DNA from: JAGNHS01 sp964609695
Lineage (GTDB): Bacteria > Bdellovibrionota > UBA2428
Direction: 5' to 3'
Assembly: GCA_964609695.1 (NCBI GenBank)
Contig: CAZSSP010000068.1
Span: 1 to 7,337 of the forward strand
Length of the DNA: 7,337 nt
The notes below the pieces were generated by a model that made no database searches, was not told the origin of the DNA, and saw nothing but the letters and a program-made list of their open reading frames with translations. Shown in pieces: positions 5,956 to 7,337 of this stretch (position 1 is the stretch's first letter; every line of letters starts with the position of its first letter). A program made the position numbers and the translations under genes.

Positions 5956-6811
5956 ACAACATTTTTTTCTTTTAATATTTGGCTTACTTTTAGTTTCGTG
6001 CGCACAAAATAAAGAAGAAAAAACTTCTTGGATTTTAGGTTTGCAACCCAATGAAGCCACTCGAGATGTGACTTCCTTAGAAACAAAATTAAAATCAAAA
6101 TCTAAGTTGCCCCTAAAAATTGTGATTTCATCGAGTTATCAGGAGACAGTCGAACAGCTTAAAACAGCTAAAATTGATTTTGCTGTACTTTCTCCTTTGA
6201 ACCTCATTCAAGCCGAAAAGGAAATGGATGTTAAAGTTTTGCTTAAGAAAGTTTATGGTGATTCTGAATTTTATTTCTCTGCCATTTTAGTCGGGCAAAA
6301 ATCAAAAATTAAATCTTTAAAAGATTTAGAAAATAAAAAAATTGCTTTTGTGGACCCACAAAGTGCGAGCGGATTTTTATATCCTCATGCCATGCTTAAA
6401 AAGGCGGGAGTGGATTGGTCTAAAGTTCAAGCTTTGTTTTTGGGAACACACACTAAGGCCGTTGAAGCTCTTTTAAAAGGAGAAGTAGACGCTGCCGCTG
6501 TTTGGGCTGATGATCCTCAAAAGAATCAAGGGGCTTGGACGGCTGCTGAAATTCCAGAAGCTCAAAGAACAAATCTTAAAGTGCTTAAGTATTCTGACCC
6601 TATTCCAAATGATGCCATTGTGGTTAGAGGAGACATTCATAAGGCTCACCCTGAAGAAGTTTTAAAGTTTATGGATGCTTTTATTGATTTGAGCGATGAC
6701 CCCGATAAAATTTTAAAAGAAGTTTTTGGAGTAGATAAATTAACGACTGCAACATCGAGACATTATGATGTTGTTAGAGAACTCGATAAACTGATGAAAG
6801 AGGAAAAGTAG
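5924..6811 (+). CDS. phnD: PhnD-like phosphate/phosphonate substrate-binding lipoprotein
   Basis: Periplasmic-binding-protein fold of the PhnD/phosphite-binding family (ABC transporter substrate-binding component). The 295-residue precursor has a basic n-region, a hydrophobic core and the lipobox LVSC (23-26), so Cys26 should be lipidated; Ala at +2 would direct it to the outer membrane under the E. coli Lol rule. Family motifs: IDFAVLSPLNLIQAEK (84-99), SLKDLENKKIAFVDP (131-145), QSASGFLYP (146-154) for oxyanion binding, and the helix region KAVEALLKGEVDAAAVW (178-194), typical of the second lobe. The ligand could be phosphonate, phosphite, phosphate or another anion; sequence alone does not tell. 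No permease or ATPase gene is adjacent, so it is an orphan in this window. The ATG at 5924 overlaps tatC by 32 bases and has no Shine-Dalgarno, suggesting coupled translation. No alternative start keeps the lipoprotein signal intact. Confidence 0.88.
   Translation: MKNKSFFTAVKQHFFLLIFGLLLVSCAQNKEEKTSWILGLQPNEATRDVTSLETKLKSKSKLPLKIVISSSYQETVEQLKTAKIDFAVLSPLNLIQAEKEMDVKVLLKKVYGDSEFYFSAILVGQKSKIKSLKDLENKKIAFVDPQSASGFLYPHAMLKKAGVDWSKVQALFLGTHTKAVEALLKGEVDAAAVWADDPQKNQGAWTAAEIPEAQRTNLKVLKYSDPIPNDAIVVRGDIHKAHPEEVLKFMDAFIDLSDDPDKILKEVFGVDKLTTATSRHYDVVRELDKLMKEEK
6799..6804 (+). promoter_or_regulatory. hpt ribosome binding site
   Basis: AGAGGA lies 9 bases before the ATG at 6814, within the last codons of phnD. 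It supports the chosen hpt start and read-through from the upstream genes. Confidence 0.6.
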
Positions 6812-6813
6812 AT

Positions 6814-7337
6814 ATGATTGCTCCTATAGAATTTCCTTGTTTAGTGTCTAAACAAGAACTTGAAAAAATGATTGAAAGAGTGGCTGATAAAATTGATAGA
6901 TCCTATCCAGAGGGTGAAGATTTAGTTTGTATTGGAGTGCTCAAGGGAGCCTGGATATTTCATTCCGACCTTGTTAGAGCCTTAAAGCGTCCTGTTTCTG
7001 TAGATTTTATTCGAGCTTCTTCTTACGGAAATGCTATGGAGAGCTCGGGAGTGGTTAGAATCGATAAAGATATTGAAGTGCCCATTCGAGGTCGCCATGT
7101 GCTTTTAGTTGAAGATATTGTGGATACCGGTAGGACTCTAAATTTTCTAAAAAAGAGAATGGAAAATGGGGGCGCTAAGAGCGTAAAAATTGCAGCCCTT
7201 TTAGATAAAAAAAGTCGCCGAGTTGTGGAATGTGAAGCAGACTTTGTGGGAACTGAAATCGAAGATAAATTTGTGGTCGGTTATGGCTTGGATTGGGCTG
7301 AAAAATATAGAACCCTGCCTGGAATTTATTATGTTCC
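6814..7337 (+). CDS. hpt: Hypoxanthine phosphoribosyltransferase, 3' end cut by the window
   Basis: Purine-salvage enzyme of the type I phosphoribosyltransferase family, converting hypoxanthine (often also guanine) and PRPP to IMP (GMP) in the cytoplasm. The 174 visible residues include the LKG loop (43-45), the flexible-loop motif SSYG (69-72), the PRPP-binding motif VEDIVDTGRT (99-108), the likely purine-contacting Lys in LLDKKSRR (129-136), and FVVGYGLDWAEKYRTLP (153-169), diagnostic of Hpt. Bacterial Hpt is usually about 175-185 residues, so only a few C-terminal residues and the stop should be missing. The start at 6814 has a good Shine-Dalgarno and follows the phnD stop by two bases. 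In many bacteria hpt is followed by tilS and ftsH; that cannot be seen here. All expected catalytic motifs are present. Confidence 0.95.
   Translation, partial: MIAPIEFPCLVSKQELEKMIERVADKIDRSYPEGEDLVCIGVLKGAWIFHSDLVRALKRPVSVDFIRASSYGNAMESSGVVRIDKDIEVPIRGRHVLLVEDIVDTGRTLNFLKKRMENGGAKSVKIAALLDKKSRRVVECEADFVGTEIEDKFVVGYGLDWAEKYRTLPGIYYV

Noticed and set aside
1..7337. CRISPR arrays, tRNA/rRNA genes, insertion sequences or phage genes
   Set aside because: By reading I found no regularly spaced repeats, cloverleaf-like segments, transposase motifs or terminal inverted repeats; the sequence is almost fully covered by housekeeping genes.

Overview
The window is a compact, entirely plus-strand stretch from an AT-rich (by eye roughly 38-40% GC) Gram-negative bacterium. 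The Gram-negative call rests on a lipid-A-type DUF374 acyltransferase, an exported GH3 cell-wall glycosidase, a lipoprotein signal peptide and a TatB/TatC pair. The transketolase split into two subunits, the low GC and the tatB-tatC-phnD-hpt order would fit a delta-proteobacterial lineage such as Bdellovibrionota. That placement is my inference from gene content and is not shown by the sequence alone.

Layout. Bases 1-473 hold the 3' part of a gene of unknown function that runs in from the left edge. A 95-base spacer (474-568) contains two small hairpins, one followed by a T-rich run like a weak terminator, and then the tktA ribosome binding site. Bases 569-2442 encode transketolase as two polypeptides: TktA (thiamine-diphosphate-binding half) and TktB (pyrimidine-binding half plus C-terminal domain). 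They are separated by 11 bases and have nearly matching ribosome binding sites. A possible tiny gene (about 2435-2596) links TktB to a DUF374 acyltransferase (2596-3255) by a one-base stop/start overlap.

After an 81-base spacer with a 12-base palindrome, a second tight gene group starts: exported NagZ-like GH3 beta-N-acetylhexosaminidase (3337-4947, TTG start), TatB-like protein (4959-5213), TatC (5206-5955), a PhnD-like lipoprotein (5924-6811) and hypoxanthine phosphoribosyltransferase (6814 to the right edge, lacking only its end). Spacings of +11, -8, -32 and +2 bases argue for one transcript with translational coupling.

Working together: the first block is central carbon metabolism (non-oxidative pentose phosphate pathway) with an envelope-lipid gene attached. 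The second combines cell-wall turnover, protein export, a substrate-binding lipoprotein and purine salvage. I see no CRISPR, insertion sequence, tRNA, rRNA, phage or defence module. The window is mostly ordinary housekeeping. The more interesting points are the tkt leader and junction structures, the small linker ORF, the exported two-domain NagZ, the TatC residue change and the orphan PhnD lipoprotein embedded in the tat operon.
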